Shown one piece after another: positions 1-8,189 of a stretch of 64,000 nt of DNA. Origin of the DNA: Pseudomonas sp. 14P_8.1_Bac3 (lineage in GTDB: Bacteria > Pseudomonadota > Gammaproteobacteria > Pseudomonadales > Pseudomonadaceae); the NCBI RefSeq assembly GCF_025466085.1, contig NZ_JANLOD010000008.1:1-64000 (forward strand), written 5' to 3'. A program made the position numbers and the translations under genes. Each line of letters starts with the position of its first letter. The stretch's first letter is position 1. The notes under the pieces are model-generated. The model was not told where the DNA came from and ran no database searches. It saw only the letters and a program-made list of their open reading frames with translations.

Positions 1-92
1 GGGTCCGTGGTGAATCTGTGTCCACGGTAGGCGCCCACCATCGTTGAAACAATCGGGCTAATATGGGATGAACTGATGCAGGAACCAGCACA

Positions 93-983
93 ATGCAAAA
101 GATGGGATTGTTCGAACTCAATGCCATGGTCGCCGTGTCGACCCACCGCAGTTTCCGTCGCGCCGCCGATGAACTGGGCATGTCGCCCTCGGCGATGAGC
201 CACGCCATCGCCGCACTGGAACAACGCATGGGCGTGCGTTTGTTCAATCGCACCACCCGCAGCGTGTCGCTGTCCGAGGCGGGCGAGCAGTTTCTGGCCC
301 GGGTGCGACCGGCATTGCACGAAATCTCGGCGGCAATGGAGGCGGTCAACCAGTTCCGCGACACCCCCAGCGGCACCTTGCGCATAAATGCCACCGAAGG
401 TTCGATGCTGATGATCATGAGCCCCGTGGTGGTGGAATTTCTCAAACGCTACCCGGACATGCGCCTGGACATCGTTACCGACACGGCGCTGGTGGACATT
501 GTCGCCGACGGTTTCGACGCCGGCATTCGCCTCGCCGACAGCGTGCCGCTGGACATGATCGCGGTGCCTTGCAGCCCGCCGCTGGCATTCGCGGTGGTCG
601 GCTCACCGGCGTACTTCGCCCGTCATCCCAAACCTGAGTCGCCGTCAGACCTGGCCCGCCACAGCTGCATCCGCACGAGGTTCGCCAGCGGCTCGATCTA
701 TCGTTGGGAGTTCGAGAAGCACGGTCAGCAGCAGATCATCGACGTCAACGGCCCGCTGACTCTCGACAGCCATCAACTGATCGTCGAGGCCGCGCTTCAG
801 GGGGTTGGTCTTGCCTGTACCAGCGAATACTCGATTGCCCGGGAAATCGCCGACGGGCAGTTGATCCGCGTGTTGCAGGACTGGACACCGCCCTACCCCG
901 GCATCTGCCTTTACTACCCGGCCAACCGACACGTTCCCGCCGGGTTGCGCGCGTTTATCGACCTTATTCGTGAGGTTTACTGA
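93..983 (+). CDS. LysR-family transcriptional regulator
   Basis: The 296-residue protein has the usual LysR length and layout. A winged helix-turn-helix lies at about residues 10-65, with the recognition region around ADELGMSPSAMSHAIAALE, followed by a periplasmic-binding-protein-like effector domain from about residue 92 to the end. It should bind DNA as a homotetramer and control a neighbouring or divergent gene with a small-molecule co-inducer; the target probably lies left of the window. ATG at 93 was chosen; an in-frame ATG at 102 (MGLFELNAM) is also possible. The effector cannot be told from sequence. Confidence 0.9.
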   Translation: MQKMGLFELNAMVAVSTHRSFRRAADELGMSPSAMSHAIAALEQRMGVRLFNRTTRSVSLSEAGEQFLARVRPALHEISAAMEAVNQFRDTPSGTLRINATEGSMLMIMSPVVVEFLKRYPDMRLDIVTDTALVDIVADGFDAGIRLADSVPLDMIAVPCSPPLAFAVVGSPAYFARHPKPESPSDLARHSCIRTRFASGSIYRWEFEKHGQQQIIDVNGPLTLDSHQLIVEAALQGVGLACTSEYSIAREIADGQLIRVLQDWTPPYPGICLYYPANRHVPAGLRAFIDLIREVY

Positions 984-1094
984 AGAAAAACCGGCGAATG
1001 ACGTTTTTTGCGCGTTATCTGCCGCTTTCCACCTTGCCCTCGGCGCCTGCGTCTACGATCCTTCAAGAACAACGACAACACCCGAGAAGCCACC

Positions 1095-1535
1095 ATGAAA
1101 ACCGTCGCCCAACTGCTCAAGTTGAAAGATCAGAAAAATCAGGAAGTGCATCAGATCAAGCCGGATCACATGGTGCTCGAAGCGCTGATGAAAATGGCCG
1201 AGAAAAACGTCGGGGCCTTGCTGGTGGTGGAGAACGACGAAGTGCTGGGCATCATCAGTGAACGCGACTACGCGCGCAAACTGGTGCTGCATGGCCGTTC
1301 TTCGGTGGGCACGCCGGTGCGCGACATCATGGTGTCGCCGGTGATCACCGTGGACACCCACCAGACCGTCGATACCTGCTTGAGCATCATGTCCGACAAA
1401 CGCCTGCGCCACTTGCCGGTGGTGGAGAACGGCCGGTTGATCGGCTTGCTGTCCATCGGCGACTTGGTCAAGGAAGCGATTGCCGAGCAGGCGGAATTGA
1501 TTCGCCAGCTGGAGCAGTACATCCGCGGCGACTGA
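1095..1535 (+). CDS. Tandem CBS-domain protein
   Basis: This 146-residue cytoplasmic protein consists of little more than two CBS domains (about residues 8-60 and 70-130), a Bateman module that usually binds adenine nucleotides. Recognisable blocks are ALLVVENDEVLGIISERDYAR in the first and RHLPVVENGRLIGLLSIGDLV in the second. Stand-alone CBS proteins of this size are common in Pseudomonas and are thought to sense energy state, but no partner is evident here. The start is ATG 1095 (MKTVAQLLKLK); an in-frame upstream extension back to 1008 has unlikely composition. A REPIN follows the gene. Confidence 0.88.
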   Translation: MKTVAQLLKLKDQKNQEVHQIKPDHMVLEALMKMAEKNVGALLVVENDEVLGIISERDYARKLVLHGRSSVGTPVRDIMVSPVITVDTHQTVDTCLSIMSDKRLRHLPVVENGRLIGLLSIGDLVKEAIAEQAELIRQLEQYIRGD

Positions 1536-1553
1536 CCCCAAACCCCACGCCCC

Positions 1554-1640
1554 CCTGTAGGAGCGAGCTTGCTCGCGATGGTGTATCTGACGACTCATCA
1601 GTGCCTGACACACCATCGCGAGTAAACTCGCTCCTACAGG
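1554..1640. repeat. REPIN (paired inverted REP)
   Basis: Two inverted copies of a REP palindrome (CTGTAGGAGCGAGCTTGCTC and its near reverse complement) flank a short spacer. The right copy has AAACTCG in place of the usual GCTCG. It lies between two converging genes. Confidence 0.85.
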
Positions 1641-1652
1641 GGATTTGTGTTT

Positions 1653-2276
1653 TCAGGACGGCCAATGCCGCGCAAACACCGGTGCCAGCGTCGGGTGCCG
1701 GTCGATTCGCTCCAGCCAGGCGAAAAACCCGGGCCGGGCGCTGCGCAAATGCTCCCGACTCCCCGCCCAACGGGTGATCACCGCCGCCAGCACATCCAGC
1801 GCCCCCGGCGTCTCGTCCCCCAGATACAACTCCCCCGAGAACTGATCGGCAAACACTTCCCAGCTCCAGTGCAGTCGCGCTCGCGCGCCGGCCATGAGGT
1901 TTTCCTGGGTGGCCTGATCCGCCACCGCCAGCCAGCGTTCCGGGTAATCGATGATGCCAATGGCCGCGTAACAATTGCTGACAATGAACGCCATGCCACG
2001 AATGGCCTGGTCGCGCTCGCCAGGGTCTTTCGGCAACAGGTTCGATTCGGGGAAGGTCAGCCCCAGGTGAATCAAGATCGCCGCGCTTTCCGTGAGGAGA
2101 CTGCCGTCGGGCAATTGCAAGGTCGGGATCTGCTTGAGCGGGTTGAGCTTCTCCAGGGCGTGGGCCGCCTCGGTGGATAACTCGACGTCGATGAAGCGGT
2201 AGGCAATCTCACAGAGTTCCAGCGCGGCTTCGATGGCGGCGGCGCCGGAGTTCTGGTGTCCATAGAGTTGGTACAT
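1653..2276 (-). CDS. Glutathione S-transferase family protein
   Basis: A cytosolic GST of 207 residues: an N-terminal thioredoxin-like domain (1-80) with the signature PTLQLPDGSLLTESAAILIH, where the cis-Pro and ESAAI glutathione-binding loop are visible, followed by a helical C-terminal domain. It probably conjugates or reduces substrates with glutathione; the substrate is unknown. The start is ATG 2276 (MYQLYGHQNS), preceded by GGAGG about 6 bases upstream. The reading frame stays open back to 2414, but that extension does not resemble a GST. It converges on the CBS gene across a REPIN. Confidence 0.88.
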   Translation of the reverse strand: MYQLYGHQNSGAAAIEAALELCEIAYRFIDVELSTEAAHALEKLNPLKQIPTLQLPDGSLLTESAAILIHLGLTFPESNLLPKDPGERDQAIRGMAFIVSNCYAAIGIIDYPERWLAVADQATQENLMAGARARLHWSWEVFADQFSGELYLGDETPGALDVLAAVITRWAGSREHLRSARPGFFAWLERIDRHPTLAPVFARHWPS

Positions 2277-2433
2277 ACACACCTCCATTACGGTGTTCTC
2301 TTTGTAGCAGCTGACTCTGACGATGCCTGAAAATTTCTTTTTTCCGCCCTGCATCCAAATCGCTTTCCGACGGGTAGTCCCTGTAGCAGCCCCTGTTGCT
2401 GCGCAGCGGATCACTCATTACGGAGAGACTTTC

Positions 2434-2955
2434 ATGAACGCCAAACAGCTGATTTGCCTTGCCGCTCTGCTCACCGCGACGCCTGCCGCGTTTGCCCAGA
2501 CCGGGTTGCCCGACAGCATCAAGGTGCCGGATGGCCACAAGGTCGCCCTGGAAACCACCGGGGTCGGCGAGATTACGTACGAATGCCGCGACAAGGCCAA
2601 TGCCGCCGGGCAGGTCGAATGGGTGTTCGTCGGGCCCAAAGCGGTGCTCAGTGATCGCAGCGGCAAGCAGGTCGGCACCTACTTCGGCCCGCCGGCCACC
2701 TGGCAGGCGAAGGACGGCTCGAAAGTTACCGGCACCCAGCTGGCCGTTGCCCCGTCGAGCCCGGGCAACCTGCCGTATCAATTGGTCAAGGCCAACCCGG
2801 CCGAGGGCAAAGGTGCGATGAGCGGTGTGAGTTACATCCAGCGCGTGGCCTTGAAGGGGGGTGTCGCCCCGAGCGCCGAATGCACGGTTGCGAACAAGGG
2901 CAAGCAAGAGGTGGTGAAGTATCAGGCGGATTATATTTTCTGGGCCGCCCGTTAA
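2434..2955 (+). CDS. DUF3455 exported protein
   Basis: A 173-residue protein with a clear signal peptide (MNAKQLICLAALLTATPAAFA, cleavage after AFA). The mature part matches the DUF3455 pattern: an early GVGEITYECR, a GTYFGPPATWQAKDGSKV block and a final YQADYIFW. Members are periplasmic or secreted, present in many proteobacteria and fungi, and without known function. The start ATG 2434 has GGAGAG just upstream. It stands alone between a divergent GST and the sigma-factor operon. Confidence 0.85.
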   Translation: MNAKQLICLAALLTATPAAFAQTGLPDSIKVPDGHKVALETTGVGEITYECRDKANAAGQVEWVFVGPKAVLSDRSGKQVGTYFGPPATWQAKDGSKVTGTQLAVAPSSPGNLPYQLVKANPAEGKGAMSGVSYIQRVALKGGVAPSAECTVANKGKQEVVKYQADYIFWAAR

Positions 2956-3062
2956 TCCTTCGGCCAATACCATCACCTGTAGGCCCCGGCTTGCTGGGGC
3001 CTACAGGGATCTGGTTTGTTTGCTAGATTGCATGCGGATGCCCCACATAACGGCTGAGCTCT

Positions 3063-3590
3063 GTGTCCTTGCCTGAACCTTTTTTCGACTATGAAGCGCG
3101 CCTCGCCGCCTGTGCCCGGGGCGAGCGTCAGGCCCTGCGGGATTTGTATGTACAGGAAAGCCCGCGGCTGCTCGGCGTGGCCAGGCGTCTGGTGCGGGAC
3201 ACGGCGCTGGCCGAAGACATCGTCCACGATGCGTTTCTGAAGATCTGGAGCGGTGCAGCAGGTTTCGACCCGAGGCGCGGCTCGGCACGGGGCTGGATGT
3301 TCAGCGTGACCCGGCATCTGGCGCTCAATTTCATCCGTGACCACAGTCGCGAGATCCAGAGCGATATCGAGGGCCACGACGACGCGGAATCCTTCGATGC
3401 CCAGGCCCACTCGTCACGTATTCACCGTTGCCTGGAGCAACTGGAACCGGTGCGGCGCGATTGCATCCTGCATGCCTACGTCGACGGTTATTCCCACGCA
3501 GAAATTTCACACAAGCTCGGCACCCCGCTGGGCACGGTCAAAGCCTGGATCAAACGGAGCCTGACGGCCTTGCGGGAGTGCATGGGATGA
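3063..3590 (+). CDS. ECF RNA polymerase sigma factor
   Basis: A 175-residue sigma-70 family factor with only regions 2 and 4, as in extracytoplasmic-function sigmas. Region 2 lies at about residues 25-95 (ARRLVRDTALAEDIVHDAFL) and region 4 at about 115-170 (YVDGYSHAEISHKLGTPLG helix-turn-helix, then TVKAWIKRSL). It starts with GTG at 3063 and ends in a 4-base ATGA overlap with the next gene, which encodes its likely anti-sigma factor. That pairing suggests it is held inactive at the inner membrane until a stress signal. The signal is not known. Confidence 0.92.
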   Translation: MSLPEPFFDYEARLAACARGERQALRDLYVQESPRLLGVARRLVRDTALAEDIVHDAFLKIWSGAAGFDPRRGSARGWMFSVTRHLALNFIRDHSREIQSDIEGHDDAESFDAQAHSSRIHRCLEQLEPVRRDCILHAYVDGYSHAEISHKLGTPLGTVKAWIKRSLTALRECMG

Positions 3591-4306
3591 CCACCCGACC
3601 TGTGGATGAAACCCCGGACCAACGCGACGAACTGGCCAGCGAGTACGTGCTGGGCACGCTCTCGGCCGAACAACGCGCCGAGGTTCAACAGCGCCTGCAC
3701 GACGATGCCGAGTTGCGCACGGCGGTCGACACTTGGGAACGGCGCCTGCTGGACCTGACCGACTTCGCCGAACCCAAAACGCCATCGCCCCGGCTGTGGC
3801 CTCGCATTGAGCGCAGCGTCAACGCTTTGGGCCGACCCTCCACAACGCCGACGCTCGCGCCGTCCTCCTGGTGGAATCGGCTGCCGCTGTGGCGCGGACT
3901 GGCCGGGGCCGGGCTGGCGGCCACGCTGTTGCTCGGCGCGTTGCTGCTGACGCAAGCCACGGTCAAGCCAACCTATCTGGTGGTGCTGGTCGCGCCGCAA
4001 GACAAGGCGCCAGGCTGGGTGATTCAGGCCAGCAACCCGAGGGAAATCCAGCTGATTCCGCTCGGCGTCGCGCAGATTCCGGAGGACAAGGCGCTGGAGT
4101 TCTGGACCAAGGCTGACGGCTGGCAAGGGCCGGTGTCCCTGGGGCTGGTCAAGCCGGGGCAGACCCTGTCGGTGCCGCTGGACAAACTGCCGCCGCTGCA
4201 ACCGGACCAGTTGTTCGAACTGACCCTGGAAAACCGCACCGGCTCGCCGATCGGCAAGCCTACCGGGCCGATCCAGTTCATCGGTCGTGCGGTGAAGGTG
4301 ATCTGA
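3587..4306 (+). CDS. Anti-sigma factor (RskA-like)
   Basis: A 239-residue membrane protein translationally coupled to the upstream ECF sigma gene. The N-terminal region (residues 10-50, ELASEYVLGTLSAEQRAEV) resembles the anti-sigma domain of RskA. A single membrane helix (GAGLAATLLLGALLL) lies near residue 105. The rest matches the RskA C-terminal domain, with the block FWTKADGWQGPVSLGLV. It should sequester the sigma factor at the inner membrane, with its C-terminal domain in the periplasm. The partner assignment rests on adjacency. Confidence 0.88.
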   Translation: MTTRPVDETPDQRDELASEYVLGTLSAEQRAEVQQRLHDDAELRTAVDTWERRLLDLTDFAEPKTPSPRLWPRIERSVNALGRPSTTPTLAPSSWWNRLPLWRGLAGAGLAATLLLGALLLTQATVKPTYLVVLVAPQDKAPGWVIQASNPREIQLIPLGVAQIPEDKALEFWTKADGWQGPVSLGLVKPGQTLSVPLDKLPPLQPDQLFELTLENRTGSPIGKPTGPIQFIGRAVKVI

Positions 4307-4465
4307 GCCCCCTCCCCTCAATTGAACCATCAGCCTCACACACGACGATTCAGCCGATCCATCATTGCCGTCGATGTTCACCATCACGCCAATGAAGTTC
4401 TCATAAAAATTCCGGGGCGTAACATCGCATCCATACCAACCAATAACACCCCGGAGCACACCATC

Positions 4466-4942
4466 ATGAAACGCCAAATCATCCTCAGCATCGCTTTTTC
4501 GATTCTTGCAGTGAACGCTTTTGCCGCCCCCGCCCGCACCATGATCGCCGAAGGCGGCTCGGATCGTCTGATTGAAAGTCGTGTGGCTGAAGGTGGTTCC
4601 GATCGCCTGATCGATCGCCGTGTGGCCGAAGGTGGTTCCGACCGCCTGATCGATCGCCGTGTGGCCGAAGGTGGTTCCGACCGCCTGATCGATCGCCGTG
4701 TGGCCGAAGGTGGTTCCGATCGTCTGATCGATCGCCGTGTGGCCGAAGGTGGTTCCGACCGCCTGATCGATCGCCGTGTGGCCGAAGGTGGTTCCGACCG
4801 TCTGATCGATCGCCGCGTTGCTGAAGGTGGTTCCGATCGTCTGATCGATCGCCGCGTTGCTGAAGGTGGTTCCGATCGCCTGATCGATCGCCGTGTGGCC
4901 GAAGGTGGTTCCGACCGCCTGATCGAAAGCCGCGCAGTATGA
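4466..4942 (+). CDS. Exported protein of ten 13-residue repeats
   Basis: The 158-residue product has a signal peptide (MKRQIILSIAFSILAVNAFA), then ten uninterrupted copies of a 13-residue unit and two final residues. Eight copies are VAEGGSDRLIDRR; the first and last carry ESR instead of DRR. The repeat is charged, glycine-containing and cysteine-free. Short Pseudomonas proteins of this kind sometimes carry the label 'phage infection protein', a name I recall but cannot support functionally here. ATG 4466 follows a GGAG motif. A strong terminator lies just downstream. It follows the ECF operon and may be a separate transcript. Confidence 0.75.
   Translation: MKRQIILSIAFSILAVNAFAAPARTMIAEGGSDRLIESRVAEGGSDRLIDRRVAEGGSDRLIDRRVAEGGSDRLIDRRVAEGGSDRLIDRRVAEGGSDRLIDRRVAEGGSDRLIDRRVAEGGSDRLIDRRVAEGGSDRLIDRRVAEGGSDRLIESRAV
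4544..4933 (+). repeat. Tandem 39-bp repeat, 10 copies
   Basis: Ten in-frame 39-bp units, nearly identical at DNA level (each contains GATCGCCG or a close variant), make up almost the whole mature part of the 4466-4942 gene. Differences are mostly silent third-position changes. Confidence 0.95.
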
Positions 4943-4968
4943 GTCACGGCTTGACCGCAGGACTCGAC

Positions 4969-5000
4969 AAAAAACCCGGCCTGACCCGCCGGGTTTTTTT
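4969..5000 (+). terminator. Rho-independent terminator
   Basis: A stem AAACCCGGC / GCCGGGTTT with a seven-base loop is followed by a run of seven T. It ends the repeat-protein transcript. Confidence 0.9.
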
Positions 5001-5040
5001 ATGTCCACTGTTTTTGAAGATGTTCAGTTCAGCCACGGTC

Positions 5041-5142
5041 CCTGTGGGAGCCGGCCTGCCGGCGATGGACGAAAGAGCGCCGCGCCCATCCAGACAGCAC
5101 ACGTCATCGTTAGCGACCATCGCCAGCAAGCTGGCTCCTACA
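5041..5142. repeat. REPIN (diverged pair)
   Basis: Inverted pair of REP-like palindromes (GGGAGCCGGCCTGCCGGCGA and GCCAGCAAGCTGGCTCC) with GATGG / CCATC arms. This is a different sequence class from the CGAGCTTGCTCG copies. Confidence 0.75.
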
Positions 5143-5151
5143 CCGGCGACC

Positions 5152-6246
5152 TCACTTCCCCGCCCGCGCCATGCAGCGCTGATAACGTTCGTCAACCCGC
5201 TTGGCAAACCACGCCGTCGTGAGTTTGCGGGTGATTTTCGGGCTCTGCAGCACGATCCCCGGTAATACCGCGCGCGGCAATGCGCGGCCTTCGGCCTGTT
5301 CGGCCAGTTCGAATACCCGCTGATACAGCGTCGTGTCTTCAAACTCGAGGCTTTGGCCTTTTTCCAGCTGATCGCGAATCGTCGGGTTGCGCATGTCCAG
5401 GCGCTTACCGAGGGCGCGCACGGCCAGCTCGGTGGTGCCGGGCATGATCGAGCCGTAGCGCACCAGATCACCATCCAGCGCCAATGGAATCCCCGAGGCG
5501 CGGCTCAGCGCATTCTGAAACGCAGCATTGCGGCTTGCGTACCAGCCGGCGTTGAAATCGGCAAAGCGGTACAGCGGCTGCTGATAGCTCACCGGATACC
5601 CGAGCAAGTGGGCGATGCCGAAATACATGCCGCCGCGGCGGCTGAACACTTCATGCCGAATCGTGCCGTCCACCGGGTAGGGATAATTGCGCGACTGCTG
5701 CTCGGCGAAGTCGATGCTGACTTGCATCGGACCGCCGGTGTGCACCGGGTTGAAACCGCCGAACAGCGTCCGCCCCATGGGCACCATGCCAATGAAGTCA
5801 TCGAAAATGGCGCTGAGTTCCTTTTCACTGCGCGCGGCATTCAGCCGGTCGCTGTAGCTTTTGCCGGTGCTCGAACGCACCTGCAGCGCAGCACTGACCA
5901 GCAGCCCGGGAATGTGCACCTTGGCGGCACGGCGGTCGATTTCATCCCGGGCGATCTTGCCCAGGCCCGGCACCGGTGGATCCACCTGAAACGTCGATTC
6001 CTGCTCCGTGACTGCCAGCACGGAACAGAGGTTTTGCGTGGAGGGGTCAATGTTCTGCGCGGCAAACGCGGCGTAAATGTCTGTGGCCCAGCCCTGGCGA
6101 TCCACGGTTTTTGCCGGCAGCAGGCGCACGATCTCGGCCTTGACCTCGGCGGGTGCCCGGACGAGCGGTTCCTGGCTGCGCTGACTCGCGCAACCGGCCA
6201 GTGCCAACAGCGTCGCGACGCTCATGATCAATCGATTGGCTTGCAT
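5152..6246 (-). CDS. DUF1615 lipoprotein
   Basis: A 364-residue lipoprotein: signal peptide with lipobox LAGC near residue 19, so probably anchored to the outer membrane. The body matches the DUF1615 family (blocks AVTEQESTFQVDPPVPGLGKIARDEIDRR and YFGIAHLLGYPVSYQQPLYRFADFNAGWY are typical; only parts shown here as landmarks near residues 90 and 235). The family is common in gamma- and betaproteobacteria and its role is unknown. The QESTF motif recalls lysozyme-fold transglycosylases, but that is only a resemblance. Start ATG 6246 has GGAG 4 bases upstream. Confidence 0.83.
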   Translation of the reverse strand: MQANRLIMSVATLLALAGCASQRSQEPLVRAPAEVKAEIVRLLPAKTVDRQGWATDIYAAFAAQNIDPSTQNLCSVLAVTEQESTFQVDPPVPGLGKIARDEIDRRAAKVHIPGLLVSAALQVRSSTGKSYSDRLNAARSEKELSAIFDDFIGMVPMGRTLFGGFNPVHTGGPMQVSIDFAEQQSRNYPYPVDGTIRHEVFSRRGGMYFGIAHLLGYPVSYQQPLYRFADFNAGWYASRNAAFQNALSRASGIPLALDGDLVRYGSIMPGTTELAVRALGKRLDMRNPTIRDQLEKGQSLEFEDTTLYQRVFELAEQAEGRALPRAVLPGIVLQSPKITRKLTTAWFAKRVDERYQRCMARAGK

Positions 6247-6350
6247 GCTGCTCCATCAAATCCGTTGAGCCGGGATCACCATACGATCAATGGCAGGGTG
6301 CAGGCTATGACTGTGCAGACACTTCGCTGTTCCCGCTGAGAATACCTACC

Positions 6351-6452
6351 GGTGGGAGCGAGCCTGCTCGCGAGGGTCGTTAACGATAACGCATGCTTGC
6401 TGGCGAAACGCGGCGGTCTTGAGTCCATCGCGAGCAGGCTCGCTCCTACAGG
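6351..6452. repeat. REPIN
   Basis: Inverted pair of GGAGCGAGCCTGCTCGCGA-type palindromes between a leftward and a rightward gene (divergent intergenic region). Confidence 0.85.
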
Positions 6453-6531
6453 TTTTTCCCGTTGGGCGGCCCGCCTGCCGCCCCTCCTCGCCTGGACCAT
6501 ACTTGAGCCAGACGCCAGAGAGGACAGGCGC

Positions 6532-8067
6532 ATGAACCGAAGCGATGTACTGATCATCGGCGCCGGCCCCACCGGGCTGGTGCTGGCCTTATGGCTGAGC
6601 AAACTGGGGATTCGCGTGCGGATTCTCGACAAGACCGCGGCCCCGGGCACCACGTCCCGGGCACTGGCCGTGCAGGCGCGGACGCTGGAGCTTTATCGCC
6701 AGCTCGACCTCGCCGACGCCGTGATCCACAGCGGTCATCGCGTGGCGGCGGCCAACTTCTGGGTCAAGGGCGAACCCGTGGTGCACCTGCCGCTGAACCG
6801 GGTCGGTGAGGGTCTGACGCCGTATGCGTTCCTTGAAATGTTTCCCCAGGATGAGCACGAGCGGTTGCTCATCGAACGCCTGGAGACCTTTGGCATCCTG
6901 GTCGAACGCAATACCGCGCTGGAAAGCTTCGAGGAAACTAGCGACGGCATCAGCGCACGGTTGCGCCTGCCCGACGGGCAAGAGGAAATCTGCCAGGCCT
7001 GCTACCTCGCTGGTTGCGACGGCGCTCGCTCGATTGTGCGCAAAACCCTCGACAGCGGATTTCCCGGTGGCACCTATCAGCAGATTTTCTACGTCGCCGA
7101 TGTACTGGCCAGCGGGCCGGCACTCAATGGCGAGTTGCACGTGGACCTGGATGAGGCGGATTTTCTCGCCGTGTTTCCGATGGCCCACGAAGGTCGCGCA
7201 CGCCTGATCGGGACGGTGCGCGATGAACGTGCCCAACAGGCCGACGCCCTGCAATTTGCAGACGTCAGCCGCCAGGCCATCGAACATTTGAAGGTGAAGG
7301 TCGAGCAGGTGAACTGGTTCTCAACCTACCGCGTGCATCACCGGGTGGCCGATCATTTTCGTGGCGGACGCGCGTTTCTGTTGGGCGACGCCGCCCACGT
7401 CCACAGCCCGGTGGGCGGCCAGGGCATGAACACCGGGATAGGCGATGCGATCAACCTCGCCTGGAAGCTGGCTGCGGTCTTGAGCGGTGGCGCCGAGGTG
7501 CAACTGCTCGACACCTATGAGACCGAGCGCATCGCCTTCGCCCGCAAACTGGTTGCCACCACCGACCGGGTGTTCAGTTTTGTCACTGCCGAAGGCCGCG
7601 TGGCCGATCTGCTGCGCACGCGGCTGGCGCCGTTCCTGCTGCCGAAAGTCACCGCGTTCGAAACGCCCCGCGAGTTCCTGTTTCGCACGGTGTCCCAGAT
7701 CACCGTCAATTATCGCGGGATGCCGTTGAGCAGCGGCATGGCCGGACACGTGCACGGCGGCGACCGGCTACCCTGGGCGCACGACGGTGAAGGGGATAAT
7801 TTCGAATCACTGAAATGCCCGACCTGGCAGGTGCATGTGTACGGTGACACCAGCGATGAAATGATCGCCTGGTGCAACGAACATCATTTGCCGCTGCATG
7901 TGTTCGACTGGCGGCCGGCGTTTGATACGGCAGGTTTGGGGCGCAACGGGTTTTATCTGCTGCGCCCGGATACCTACGTGGCGATTGCCGAGACGTGTTC
8001 CGATCCCAAGGTGATCGAGCGGTATTTCCGCGATCACGGGATTCGGCCATTTTTTACGGCTCACTGA
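6532..8067 (+). CDS. FAD-dependent aromatic-ring monooxygenase
   Basis: A 511-residue class A flavoprotein monooxygenase (PheA/TfdB, PF01494 type). Visible motifs are the Rossmann FAD motif GAGPTGLVLALWLSKLG at residues 10-26, the DG motif (AGCDGARSIVRK, about 160) and the GD motif GDAAHVHSPVGGQGMNTG near residue 285. The C-terminal 120 residues form a thioredoxin-like dimerisation region. Such enzymes hydroxylate phenols or related aromatics using NAD(P)H and oxygen; the substrate cannot be inferred because no catabolic genes adjoin it. Start ATG 6532 has AGAGAGGA upstream; the open frame before it covers a REPIN and is not coding. Confidence 0.88.
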   Translation: MNRSDVLIIGAGPTGLVLALWLSKLGIRVRILDKTAAPGTTSRALAVQARTLELYRQLDLADAVIHSGHRVAAANFWVKGEPVVHLPLNRVGEGLTPYAFLEMFPQDEHERLLIERLETFGILVERNTALESFEETSDGISARLRLPDGQEEICQACYLAGCDGARSIVRKTLDSGFPGGTYQQIFYVADVLASGPALNGELHVDLDEADFLAVFPMAHEGRARLIGTVRDERAQQADALQFADVSRQAIEHLKVKVEQVNWFSTYRVHHRVADHFRGGRAFLLGDAAHVHSPVGGQGMNTGIGDAINLAWKLAAVLSGGAEVQLLDTYETERIAFARKLVATTDRVFSFVTAEGRVADLLRTRLAPFLLPKVTAFETPREFLFRTVSQITVNYRGMPLSSGMAGHVHGGDRLPWAHDGEGDNFESLKCPTWQVHVYGDTSDEMIAWCNEHHLPLHVFDWRPAFDTAGLGRNGFYLLRPDTYVAIAETCSDPKVIERYFRDHGIRPFFTAH

Positions 8068-8084
8068 CTCAACGCATTCAAAAT

Positions 8085-8171
8085 GTGGGAGCGAGCCTGC
8101 TCGCGAAGGCGGTGTATCAGACGAATCACTGTTGGCTGACTCACCGCTTTCGCGAGCAGGCTCGCTCCCAC
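8085..8171. repeat. REPIN
   Basis: Inverted pair, GTGGGAGCGAGCCTGCTCGC ... GCAGGCTCGCTCCCAC, between converging genes. Confidence 0.9.
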
Positions 8172-8189
8172 GTGGATTTTAGGCGTTGA

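Noticed and set aside
4544..4933. CRISPR array
   Set aside because: The repeats are contiguous with no spacers, in frame with a coding gene; no cas genes are near.
3488..5008. Long minus-strand open frame of 506 codons opposite the anti-sigma and repeat genes
   Set aside because: It is antisense to well-supported genes. It is open because the 39-bp repeat contains no stop in several frames, and it has no recognisable domain.
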